Origin: Streptomyces antnestii
GTDB taxonomy: Bacteria > Actinomycetota > Actinomycetes > Streptomycetales > Streptomycetaceae
Length of the DNA stretch: 64,000 nucleotides
Assembly: GCF_004005495.1 (NCBI RefSeq)
Contig: NZ_RZYA01000019.1
Span: 103,080-167,079 of the forward strand
Direction: 5' to 3'
How positions within the stretch are numbered: the stretch's first letter is position 1; every line of letters begins with the position of its first letter. A model generated the notes under the pieces. The model was not told where the DNA came from. It did not search any database and saw nothing but the letters and a program-made list of their open reading frames with translations. Made by a program: the position numbers and the translations under genes. Below are positions 34,630 through 43,462 of this stretch, one piece after another.

Positions 34630-34923
34630 ATGTTCAGCACACCTCAGGAATGCCACACCGTCCGTGAGCGACTGGCCGACTACACGCTCGGCGCCCTCGT
34701 CGGTGAAGAGGCCGACGTCATCACGTCCCACCTGGCGACCTGTGCCGCCTGCCGGGACGAGCACTACTGCCTGGCGGCCGTGTCGGCTCATCTCGCCCCG
34801 CTGAGGAACGCGCTGGCCGACCAGCCGCGCCGCCGGACACTCGGCCGCCGCCACCCGGTACGGCCGACACGGCTCACGCTCGCCCAGTGGGTGACCAAGA
34901 ACGCGTGGGCCCCGGCGAACTGA
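34630..34923 (+). CDS. Zinc-finger (zf-HC2) anti-sigma-like protein
   Basis: 97 residues. HLATCAACRDE is the HxxxCxxC zinc motif of ZAS anti-sigma factors, preceded by RERLADYTLGALVGEEADV as in that family. No sigma factor gene lies beside it and no TM segment follows, so it is an orphan that may act on a distant sigma factor. GAGAGGA nine bases ahead supports ATG 34630. The 200 bp in front of it hold no gene. Confidence 0.75.
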   Translation: MFSTPQECHTVRERLADYTLGALVGEEADVITSHLATCAACRDEHYCLAAVSAHLAPLRNALADQPRRRTLGRRHPVRPTRLTLAQWVTKNAWAPAN

Positions 34924-34935
34924 GCTCTGTCGACC

Positions 34936-36843
34936 TCAGGCCCGCTTGTAGTAGTAGCCGTCACCACTGGCAGCGCCGACGTTGTGCTGGATGCCGCTGC
35001 CGTTGAGGGTGAAGTACGAGGCGTCGAGCGTCTGGTTGCAGTAGCCCGGGTTGGGTCCGACGAGTGTCCCCGTGCCGACGTTGATGCGGCTGCCGTGATT
35101 CGCCGTCGATGTCACCTTGGCCTCGTAGGGACAGTTGTTGACCGGAAAGTGGTCCAGGCGCACCGTGCCCGAGCGGGAGATGCTGACGGAACCGGGTTGC
35201 CCCGTGTTGTAGGACTCCCCGTACGTCCAGCCGCCGACGAAGGACGACGGGACCGTGCCACTGCTGCCCGAACCGCTGGAGGAACCTGCGCCGCTGCTCG
35301 AACTCCCGCCGCTCGTCCCGCCGGAAGCGCTGCCTCCCGACGATGATCCGGTACCGGCGGACGAGCTGCCGGATCCTGCGTCGCCGCCTCCGGACGACGT
35401 ATCGGCGCCGCCCGTGGAGCCCGAACTGCCGCCCGAGGTCTGGGCGTTGTGACCGCCGGAGCCGTCCGAGCCGTTCTTGCCGTCCTGCCCGTCGGCGCCC
35501 TTCTTGCCCTTCTTGCCCTTGTCGTCGGACGCCTGGGGGCTCTTCTCGCCCTTGGAGGGTGATGCGTCCGCCGGTGAGGGTGACGTCGGGGCGGTGGTCT
35601 TCGCCGCGCCGTTCGACGGAGGTGAGGCGTTGTTGTCACTGTCGCTGCCGAAAGGCCCCAGCATCGCCATCGTGCCGCCGCCCACGACCAGGACCAGCGC
35701 CACGGGGACCGACACGGTCCACGGACGGCGCCGCCGTTCCCGCTTCCCCTTCTCTGCGGTGACCCCGTCGGCCAGGACGACCTCGGGCACCTCGGCTCCG
35801 GGCCGGAGGTTGACCGTCCCGCGGTCGACGCTCTCCTCCCGTACCGGCGACGCCTCCGCGTCGAGCAGCCGTGCCGACTGCCGGGCGAGATGACTCACCA
35901 CCCCCGCGGGCAACCATGCCGCCTCCGCCGAGACGGGACCCTCACCGCCGGAATCGGCCAACAGGTCTGCCACAGAAGGGCGTTCGGCGGCCGTCTTGAT
36001 CAGGCAGCGGGTGATGAGCGCGCGCAGGCTCTCGTCGCGGACCTTTGCGAGGTCGGGCTCGGCCTCGACGATCTGGTACATCACCGCGTGCTGGTTGCTC
36101 ACACCCTGCCCGAACGGGAGCGAGCCGGTCGCGGCGTACGTCAGCACGCAACCCAGGGTGAACACATCGCTCTTCGGGCCCGCGCTCTCGCCGCGTATCT
36201 GCTCCGGAGCCATGAATCCCGGAGAGCCGATCACCATGCCCGTGCTGGTCAGCAGGGATTCGACCGAGGTCTCCATGGCGCGGGCGATACCGAAGTCGAT
36301 GACCTTGGGGCCCTCCACCGTGAGCATCACGTTCGACGGCTTGAGGTCGCGGTGGACGATGCCGGCCGTGTGGATGTCCTGGAGGGCGCGCAACAGCCCG
36401 TCCCCCAGGGCGAGTACGGACGGGGTGGGGAGCGCGCCGTGGCCGCGTACCACCTGTTCCAGGGAGAGGCCGGGCACATAGCCGGTGGCCACCCACGGGA
36501 ACTCCGCGTCGGGGGCCGCGTCCAGCACGGGCGCGGTGTAGCGCTCGCCCACACGTCGCGCCGCGTCGATCTCCCGCTGGAATCGGGCCCTGAACTGCGG
36601 GTCCGCGATGTGCTCTTCGTGCACCACCTTGACCACGACGGTGCGGCCGGCCTCGGAACGGGCGAGGTAGACGCGGCCCATGCCGCCGGCGCCCAGCCTG
36701 CCGAGCAGGAGATAGGGGCCGATGCGGGCCGGGTCGGTCAGGGTCAGCGGCTTGATGCCACCGTCGAGATCGTCCTCGCCGCCCTCGCCGCCCCCGCCAC
36801 CCTCACTGTCCTCGTTGTTGCCGTTGCCCGCCGTGCCGGCCAT
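34936..36843 (-). CDS. Membrane Ser/Thr protein kinase (Hanks type) with extracellular C-terminal domain
   Basis: 635 residues from ATG 36843 (GGGGGAG eight bases upstream; a further 17 codons are open). Kinase domain motifs: GRLGAGGMGRVYLARSEAG, VVKVV, HRDLKPSNVML, DFGIARAME and FMAPEQIRG. A TM helix (SVPVALVLVVGGGTMAMLG) precedes a long Ser/Gly-rich low-complexity linker with KGKKGKKG, then a roughly 100-residue extracellular domain with two Cys (NNCPYEAKVT, GPNPGYCNQTLDASYF). It has no PASTA repeats, so the sensed ligand differs from PknB kinases. It is monocistronic, convergent with the zinc-finger gene. Confidence 0.9.
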   Translation of the reverse strand: MAGTAGNGNNEDSEGGGGGEGGEDDLDGGIKPLTLTDPARIGPYLLLGRLGAGGMGRVYLARSEAGRTVVVKVVHEEHIADPQFRARFQREIDAARRVGERYTAPVLDAAPDAEFPWVATGYVPGLSLEQVVRGHGALPTPSVLALGDGLLRALQDIHTAGIVHRDLKPSNVMLTVEGPKVIDFGIARAMETSVESLLTSTGMVIGSPGFMAPEQIRGESAGPKSDVFTLGCVLTYAATGSLPFGQGVSNQHAVMYQIVEAEPDLAKVRDESLRALITRCLIKTAAERPSVADLLADSGGEGPVSAEAAWLPAGVVSHLARQSARLLDAEASPVREESVDRGTVNLRPGAEVPEVVLADGVTAEKGKRERRRRPWTVSVPVALVLVVGGGTMAMLGPFGSDSDNNASPPSNGAAKTTAPTSPSPADASPSKGEKSPQASDDKGKKGKKGADGQDGKNGSDGSGGHNAQTSGGSSGSTGGADTSSGGGDAGSGSSSAGTGSSSGGSASGGTSGGSSSSGAGSSSGSGSSGTVPSSFVGGWTYGESYNTGQPGSVSISRSGTVRLDHFPVNNCPYEAKVTSTANHGSRINVGTGTLVGPNPGYCNQTLDASYFTLNGSGIQHNVGAASGDGYYYKRA

Positions 36844-37400
36844 GTTCGTGCACTCCCCCGTGTGTCCCCGCAGCGGTTGTTCAGTCTGGTGCACAACCCA
36901 CGGCGACCGGAACGGGCTCCGGAAAGAATTCTAGAAAGTTCTTCTAGTCTGCGCCCGCCGTTCCGGTGCGACTGGACCACGGGGCGCCGCGCGGCGTGAT
37001 CACGCGACGACGCGGGGTGATCTTCGAGGCACCCTCGGCACTCCCCCGCACCCCCCGCACTCCCCCGCACAAAAAACAGTCCTCGGAGTCCTCACCGTTG
37101 CCATCTACCTCAGTCGTCGCTGAGGCTCCGGTAGCGAGGGGCTTCGAGGGCCTGGCCAGAGCCTACGAGGATCTCTTGCCGGTGGACGTCTCCGTCGACG
37201 GTGCGATCCTGCGGTGTTTCTGGTGTAATGACTAGTTTCCTCGCGATTTGACCCATGTCAAGAGGTAGCCGGAAAACTCGTACGCCGAATCGAAAATCGC
37301 AGGTCAGCGACGGCCGCCACGCTGGGTGCGGGTCACCGGAATTCACCTCTGCCGCACATAGGCTGCCCGCATCGATCCATTCGTCACGAAAGGACTGAAT
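36844..37400. other. Intergenic region, about 557 bp, without a convincing gene
   Basis: It holds the kinase promoter side, including CTAGAA (36931-36936) facing TTCTAG (36942-36947); CCTCAG (37108-37113) facing CTGAGG (37120-37125); and TTGAC (37248-37252) facing GTCAA (37257-37261). A TAGGCT hexamer near 37356 may be the -10 of the VOC gene. Frames here are short and without family features. Confidence 0.5.
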
Positions 37401-37817
37401 GTGGCTTCCCGTCTCAACCCCTACATCAGCTTCTCCGGCGACGCGAAACAAGCCATGGAGTTCTACAAGGAGGTCTTCGGCGGCGACCTCGCCCTCAACA
37501 CCTTCGGCGCCTTCGGCTCCGACACTCCCCCCGGGTTCGCCGACAAGGTCATGCACAGCATGCTCGAGACCCCCGGCGGCTTCACACTGATGGCCGCCGA
37601 CACTCCGCCCGGCATGGAGTACAAGGCCGGGAACAACATCTCCGTGAGCCTCAGCGGAGACGACATGACCGAACTGCGGGGCTACTGGGACAAGTTGTCC
37701 GGCAGCGGAACCGTGGCCGTGCCCCTGGAGAAGCAGATGTGGGGCGACGTGTTCGGCATGTGCACGGACAAGTTCGGCATCACATGGATGGTCAACATCA
37801 GCGAACAGCAGGCGTAG
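37401..37817 (+). CDS. VOC-superfamily (PhnB/glyoxalase-like) protein
   Basis: 138 residues. RLNPYISFSGDAKQAMEFYK and EVFGGDLALNTFGAFG are the first beta-alpha module; MWGDVFGMCTDKFGITWMVN closes the second, as in PhnB-like proteins. Metal-ligand positions are partly kept, and the specific reaction is unknown. GTG 37401 has AAAGGA at good spacing. It is monocistronic. Confidence 0.87.
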   Translation: MASRLNPYISFSGDAKQAMEFYKEVFGGDLALNTFGAFGSDTPPGFADKVMHSMLETPGGFTLMAADTPPGMEYKAGNNISVSLSGDDMTELRGYWDKLSGSGTVAVPLEKQMWGDVFGMCTDKFGITWMVNISEQQA

Positions 37818-38001
37818 TCCTGGCAGCGACGGGCGCCGGCGGCCCATCGGGTCGCCGGCGCTCGCGCGTGCCGGGTCCGGTACGGCAGAGCCAGTACAGA
37901 AGGCCGGTACGGAAAGGCCGACACAGGGATACAACCATCCGGATATGTCGCGTGTCACACCAAGCAGGAGTAACAAACTCCAACCGTCACAAGGGGGAAA
38001 C

Positions 38002-38451
38002 ATGCGATTCCGCCGACCCGCCCTGACCGCCGCCGCGCTGGCAGCCCTGACGATCGGGGGCACGACCGCCCTGGCGGCACCCGCCTCCGCCACACCCAAC
38101 ACCACCCCGCAGAAGGTCTGCGGCAGTAGCTACAAGACCGTCAACTCGGCGCCCGTCGGCTCTCGGGGCACCGTCTACCTGACGTACAACGCCGCCAACG
38201 GCATGAACTGTGTGACGACCATCCGCAGCAACCCCGGCACCGCGATGGCCATGTCCGCCTGGATCTACGTCCCGGACACCGACCGGGGCGACGAGGACTA
38301 CGGGACCTACACGTCGTACGCGGGTCCCACCTACGTCTACGGCAAAGCGCACTGCGTCGACTGGGGCGGCAACATCGGCAACGTGTACGTGCAGGTGACC
38401 GGTTCCAACTGCGCGGCTCTGAGGGAACACCGGGTCACCACCACCCGCTGA
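38002..38451 (+). CDS. sapA: Spore-associated protein A (SapA)-like secreted protein
   Basis: 149 residues with a clear signal peptide (FRRPALTAAALAALTIGG, cleavage after ASA). The mature part, VCGSSYKTVNSAPVG, GTVYLTYNAANGMNCV, SYAGPTYVYGKAHCVDWGG, matches my recollection of Streptomyces SapA, with four cysteines likely forming two disulfides. AAGGGGG before ATG 38002. It is found on spore surfaces in the model species; its function is not settled. The assignment rests on memory of the family pattern. Confidence 0.7.
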   Translation: MRFRRPALTAAALAALTIGGTTALAAPASATPNTTPQKVCGSSYKTVNSAPVGSRGTVYLTYNAANGMNCVTTIRSNPGTAMAMSAWIYVPDTDRGDEDYGTYTSYAGPTYVYGKAHCVDWGGNIGNVYVQVTGSNCAALREHRVTTTR

Positions 38452-38493
38452 CCCGCCCGCCCACAGCCCGCCCCGACCGGCCGGGGCGGGCAC

Positions 38494-39003
38494 TCAGGCC
38501 CCGACCACCCCGTCGACACCTTCCCGCAGGAAGTCCGCGTGCCCGTTGTGGCGGCCGTACTCGAGCAGTACGTGCACCATCACCATCCGCAGCGAGACGT
38601 CCTCACCCCACCGCGGCTGATGTCCGGTCTTCTCCAGGGTGTCGGCCTCCCGCTCGATACGGCGCGAGTTCTCCACCTCGGCCTCCCAGGCGGCGAAAGC
38701 CTCCGCCCTGGTCGACCGGCTCGCGTCGTACGCCGCCTGGAAGTCGATCTCGTCGGACCACACCATCGGCGCGTCGTTGTCCTCGAAGACGCGCCGGAAC
38801 CAGGTGCGCTCGACCTCCGCCATGTGCCGCACCAGGCCGAGGAGCGACAGCGTGGACGGCGGCATGGACCGCTGCCGCAACTCCTCGTCGGAGAGCCCTT
38901 CGCACTTCATGGCGAGCGTCGCGCGGTGATAGTCGAGGAAGGCGCGCAACGTGTCCCGTTCGCTTCCGAGTAGGGGCGGCCCCGTGCGGTGGTCACCGTT
39001 CAC
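38494..39003 (-). CDS. DinB-superfamily (DUF664) putative metal-dependent thiol transferase
   Basis: 169 residues. LVRHMAEVERTWFRRVF supplies the first His and HVLLEYGRHNGHADFLREGV the other two of the DinB metal triad; the N-terminal ERDTLRAFLDYHRATLAMKC is typical of DUF664. In actinobacteria such proteins are often mycothiol-dependent enzymes. GTG 39003 overlaps the methyltransferase stop (GTGA), so the two are coupled. Confidence 0.85.
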   Translation of the reverse strand: MNGDHRTGPPLLGSERDTLRAFLDYHRATLAMKCEGLSDEELRQRSMPPSTLSLLGLVRHMAEVERTWFRRVFEDNDAPMVWSDEIDFQAAYDASRSTRAEAFAAWEAEVENSRRIEREADTLEKTGHQPRWGEDVSLRMVMVHVLLEYGRHNGHADFLREGVDGVVGA

Positions 39004-39650
39004 CGGGCACCCCCGCCCGCGCGCATCAGCAGGCGCCCCTGGCGGAACCGCTCCCCCTCGCCCGGCTCACGCAGCATCCGGCCGACCTCGGTGAAACCGG
39101 CCTCACCGGCAAGGCCCGCGAGATCGTCGATCGGCCATCGGTAGGCCGTCGTCACCTTGTGGTCGAAGGCCGTGACCGGCTCGCCTTCCGACTCGAAGAA
39201 GCCGAGCAGAAGAGTCCCGTCGGCCGCGAGCACGCGACGGAACTCGGCGAAGTACGAGGGCAGGTCCCGCGGCGGGGTGTGGATGACCGAATACCACGAC
39301 ACGATGCCGCGCAGCCCGCCGTCGGCCACGTCCAGGGCCTCCATGGACCCCACGTCGAACCGCAGGTCCGGGTGGGCCTCGCGGGCGAGGTCGATCATCA
39401 CCGGCGACAGGTCGACGCCGAAGACGTCAAGGCCCAGATCCCGCAGGTGCGCCGTCACATTTCCCGGGCCGCATCCGAGCTCGGCCACGGGCCCGGGGCC
39501 GGCGGCCCGCACAGTGTCGGCGAACGCGGCGAGCATCGCGCGGTCCAGCGGAGACCCGTCGAGCGCATGGCGGAAGAGGTCGGCGTAGAGAACGGCGACG
39601 GCGTCGTAGGCGTCGGCCGTCTCACGGTGGTACGAGGAGAGTTCAGTCAC
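39000..39650 (-). CDS. Class I SAM-dependent methyltransferase
   Basis: 216 residues from GTG 39650; ATG 39671 is an alternative. VAELGCGPGNVTAHLRDLGL is motif I for SAM, VFGVDLSPVMIDLARE the acidic-loop strand, GIVSWYSVIHTPPRD motif IV, and GTLLLGFFESEGEP the next strand. The hexamer TAGAGT lies 8 nt before the GTG (39659-39664), which argues for a leaderless mRNA starting there. The substrate is unknown. It heads the two-gene unit with the DinB protein. Confidence 0.85.
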   Translation of the reverse strand: MTELSSYHRETADAYDAVAVLYADLFRHALDGSPLDRAMLAAFADTVRAAGPGPVAELGCGPGNVTAHLRDLGLDVFGVDLSPVMIDLAREAHPDLRFDVGSMEALDVADGGLRGIVSWYSVIHTPPRDLPSYFAEFRRVLAADGTLLLGFFESEGEPVTAFDHKVTTAYRWPIDDLAGLAGEAGFTEVGRMLREPGEGERFRQGRLLMRAGGGAR

Positions 39651-39691
39651 GAGCGAGGACTCTAGGGCCATGCCGGCGCCGATGGCTGACT

Positions 39692-39712
39692 ATCGGACAG
39701 GACTGGTCCGAT
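39692..39712. promoter_or_regulatory. Inverted repeat between methyltransferase and cupin genes
   Basis: ATCGGAC (39692-39698) and GTCCGAT (39706-39712) are perfect 7-bp arms with 7-bp spacing, upstream of both divergent genes and just behind the TAGAGT hexamer. It is a candidate operator. Confidence 0.55.
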
Positions 39713-39810
39713 GGCAGCGCCGGAGGGACGGGCACACGATGGAGTGGAGGGGTCGGAGGCCCCCTCGCGCATGGGCATGGCCAGACCAGGAAGCAAGGGA
39801 GGAAGCCGTC

Positions 39811-40176
39811 ATGATCGAGGTAAAGGCGGCCGCCAAACCGGATGAGCGGCGCGATTTCCCCCGCGGGCACCTCGAAGCGGTCCACCTCACGGGGCTCGAC
39901 TTCGCCGTCGGCACGTTCGAGCCCGGGTGGCGCTGGTCCGAGTCCGTGGCTCCGATCGCGGGCACCGCGAGCTGCCAGGTCCATCACAACGGGTACGTCG
40001 TCGAGGGGCGCATGCACCTGCTGATGGACGACGGCACCGAGGACGAGGTCGGACCGGGCGACGTCTTCGTCGTCTCGCCCGGACATGACGCCTGGGTCGT
40101 GGGAGACGACCCGGTCGTGGTCTTCGACTTCGCGGGTGGCATGGCCAAGGACTACGCGAAGCCGGCGAACGGATAG
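39811..40176 (+). CDS. Cupin-domain protein
   Basis: 121 residues. GTASCQVHHNGYVVEGRMHL and DEVGPGDVFVVSPGHDAWVV are cupin motifs 1 and 2; WRWSESVAPIAGT leads into the barrel. It is a probable small metal-binding sensor or enzyme. AGGGAGGA before ATG 39811. It is followed by a strong hairpin terminator. Confidence 0.85.
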   Translation: MIEVKAAAKPDERRDFPRGHLEAVHLTGLDFAVGTFEPGWRWSESVAPIAGTASCQVHHNGYVVEGRMHLLMDDGTEDEVGPGDVFVVSPGHDAWVVGDDPVVVFDFAGGMAKDYAKPANG

Positions 40177-40194
40177 CGGGGCACACACACGGCG

Positions 40195-40234
40195 CGGGGC
40201 CGTCACGGATGACTCCGAGTCCGTCACGGCCCCG
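40195..40234 (+). terminator. Hairpin terminator after the cupin gene
   Basis: A 15-bp perfect stem, CGGGGCCGTCACGGA (40195-40209) with its complement at 40220-40234, and a 10-nt loop. No U-tract. It also lies at the 3' end of the opposing pseudogene. Confidence 0.8.
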
Positions 40235-40253
40235 TCGTACAGCCTGCTGCGGC

Positions 40254-40672
40254 CTACGCCTTCCGGCCGACCCCGCCGAACATCGCCACTTCTTCGGGCT
40301 CGCCGGCGGTGACACCCTCTGGACGCCAGCGTGAGCACGAGACCACCCCTGGGTCCAGCAGCTCCAGACCGTCGAAGAACCTGGCGGACGACGCCGTAGG
40401 GCTCCTCGTCGTCACGGAGGAAGATGACGACGCCGAGCAGCATGAGGGCCACGGGCCGGGTGAGATCCAGGGTCTTGGCGGCCGCCTCCAGGATCCGCTC
40501 GACGTCGCGCAGGTCGGCGTCGACGTAGGCGGTCGTGCCCTCCGGTGTGCTGGTGAGCAGGGCCTCGGCGTGGCGCAGGACGAGGGGGTCGTTGTCCACG
40601 TAGACGATGTTCGCGTCCGGTGCCGTGCGCACTTGGTTGGCCCGGTGGTGCTTGGGCGGTCCGGGGGCGACC
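40254..40672 (-). pseudogene. Decayed SAM methyltransferase (DUF/Methyltransf_19 type)
   Basis: The conserved stretch NIVYVDNDPLVLRHAEALL and RPVALMLLGVVIFLRDDEEP is readable. Normally some 70 codons would separate this from the C-terminus, but the C-terminal part GLELLDPGVVSCSRWRPEG and AMFGGVGRKA* follows almost at once in another frame. The 5' third is absent as well: the reading begins within about 45 bp of the sigma factor stop. So it has an N-terminal truncation, an internal deletion and a frameshift. Confidence 0.75.
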
Positions 40673-40673
40673 G

Positions 40674-41819
<1,146 letters not shown>

Positions 41820-41827
41820 CGGGAACG

Positions 41828-42235
41828 TCACTCCGTGACGGTGGGATGCGCGGTCAGGAGGGGGCGCAGCTCGAGCCACTCGTGGATCGGCTTCCCGCCG
41901 GCTCCGGGCGCGGCGGACAGCTCACCGGCCAGTTCGAGGGCTCGCTCGTAGGTGTCGACGTCGATCACCATCCAGCCGGCGATGAGGTCCTTCGTCTCGG
42001 CGAACGGCCCGTCGGTGACCGGCGGGCGCCCCTCGCCGTCGTAGCGGACCCACGTCCCCTCGGGGGCGAGCGCCAGGCCCTCGACGAACTCGCCGGTCTT
42101 CTCCAGCCGGGCCGCGAAGTCGTTCATGAACTGCACGTGGTCCGAGATCTCCTGCGGCGTCCACTGGTCCATGCAGATGTCGTTCACCGGGGCCGGGGCG
42201 CCACGGTAGTGCTTGAGAAGCAGGTACTTCGCCAT
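41828..42235 (-). CDS. DGPF-domain (YCII-related) protein
   Basis: 135 residues from ATG 42235, with GAGGAG upstream. MAKYLLLKHYRGAPAP is the usual start, TDGPFAETKDLIAGWMVIDV contains the DGPF motif, and KPIHEWLELRPLL ends the domain. These proteins are the standard genomic partners of ECF42 sigma factors; their biochemical role is unresolved. It is the first gene of the two-gene operon. Confidence 0.9.
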   Translation of the reverse strand: MAKYLLLKHYRGAPAPVNDICMDQWTPQEISDHVQFMNDFAARLEKTGEFVEGLALAPEGTWVRYDGEGRPPVTDGPFAETKDLIAGWMVIDVDTYERALELAGELSAAPGAGGKPIHEWLELRPLLTAHPTVTE

Positions 42236-42468
42236 GGTGTTTCTCCTCGGTGCTGTGCGACCCATTCTGGTCACGTTCACTACGGGGACGGAGCCGGTCA
42301 GGGATTCTCGACATCGCCGGCCGACTTTTTTGAATCTCGTGCGAATCTCGTGGTCGAGCCCGGCCGAGCCTGGTCAGGAGCTCACGTCGATCGCCGGCCG
42401 GGCCGGACAGGCGCGTACGCTGGAAGGGTCTGTCGGCCCGTTGCGGCCGTGCCGAGGATGTGGTGGTC

Positions 42469-42714
42469 ATGGGCATCGAAATGGTCCATCGAGCATATTC
42501 ATTCGTCTGCCTCAGCTGCGGTTACAGCTGGGAGGCGGAGTACGACATACGGCTCACGACGGAGGACCACGACCACCTGCGCGCCGACTACTTCCTGGAC
42601 GGGCGCAGAGTGCACTCGCCGCTCAACGAGAGCCGATGTCCGAACTGCGAGCACACCCACATACGCATACTCAGCACCGAGCACGTGAACTCCGCTCACC
42701 TGCCCACCGATTGA
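42469..42714 (+). CDS. Small zinc-ribbon protein
   Basis: 81 residues. YSFVCLSCGYSWEAEYDIR and ESRCPNCEHTHIRIL give two CxxC knuckles about 37 residues apart, enough for one zinc ribbon. Similar small proteins are common in Streptomyces and uncharacterised. GTG 42460/42463 are alternative starts. It ends 17 bp before the palindromic element. Confidence 0.65.
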   Translation: MGIEMVHRAYSFVCLSCGYSWEAEYDIRLTTEDHDHLRADYFLDGRRVHSPLNESRCPNCEHTHIRILSTEHVNSAHLPTD

Positions 42715-42730
42715 CCGCACACGGGTGTCG

Positions 42731-42910
42731 CTAGGGCGTGTTTCGAAAGTAGCGTCGTCCGCCCGGAGGGCGGGCCCCGCGGCGTCTGGTGCGTGCGATC
42801 GCAAGGCGCCGGAGCGTCCTAGTGGCGGAGCCACTCGGACGTTTCGGCAACGCCGCGAGCGTGCGTGCCAGGCGCCGCGGGGCAGGCGGGACTTTCGAAA
42901 CACGCCCTAG
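42731..42910. mobile_element. MITE-like 180-bp imperfect palindrome
   Basis: The 20-bp ends are perfect inverted repeats: CTAGGGCGTGTTTCGAAAGT (42731-42750) and its complement (42891-42910), each bounded by CTAG. The interior also folds on itself, with the two halves pairing imperfectly around GTGGCGGAGCCAC near 42822-42834 (for example CCCCGCGGCG near the left end and CGCCGCGGGG near the right). No open reading frame of its own. It resembles short non-autonomous elements dispersed in Streptomyces chromosomes. Its right CTAG provides the TAG stop of the minus-strand yidB gene. Confidence 0.75.
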
Positions 42911-43302
42911 AGCTGCTTCGCGATCAGTTCCTCGAGGGATCCCTGGGGGATCTTCCCCTCGGGCGTGAGCTTGTCGACGGCTTCGGGCAGCGTCTCGGCG
43001 ATCTGGTCCGCGGCATCGATCTCGCTGAGGTCGCACGTGCGCGCGGCCGAGGCGAGGAGGCCGGTGGGCAGCGCCCGGGCGATCTCCGCACCGCTGACGT
43101 TCTCGTTCTCACCGGTGCCGACCCAGGAGTCGACCTTCGGCCCGAGACCGCCGTCATGGAGCTGGTTGAGCAGCCCTTCCAGCGGGTTGCCCGCGTCGCT
43201 TCCCGCGCCGTCGAGCAGCGCGCTGAGCATGTTCGCGGACCCGGACGAGGTGCCCCTGCCCAGCAGTGATCCCAGCAGGCGCCCCAGATCGTTGTCAGCC
43301 AT
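42907..43302 (-). CDS. yidB: YidB/DUF937-family protein
   Basis: 131 residues. LGRLLGSLLGRGTSSGSANM, LLNQLHDGGLGPKVDSWVGT and GAEIARALPTGLLASAARTC are the family's Gly/Leu-rich repeats. ATG 43302 with AAGGGAA upstream. The final codons KQL and the stop coincide with the end of the palindromic element, so the natural C-terminus may have been replaced. The function of the family is poorly known. Confidence 0.85.
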   Translation of the reverse strand: MADNDLGRLLGSLLGRGTSSGSANMLSALLDGAGSDAGNPLEGLLNQLHDGGLGPKVDSWVGTGENENVSGAEIARALPTGLLASAARTCDLSEIDAADQIAETLPEAVDKLTPEGKIPQGSLEELIAKQL

Positions 43303-43462
43303 GATGTGTTCCCTTCCCAGGGGATGCCACCGCCCCTGAACGAGCGGCTGTCGTGCTCGGCTCAACGACAGGTCCCCTGCCCAGGAACTGGGGCGGGCAG
43401 ACGTACGCACTCGTTCAGCGGACACGGGGCGAGCGCCACGCCCGGTCCCCCTGGGCGCGGCC

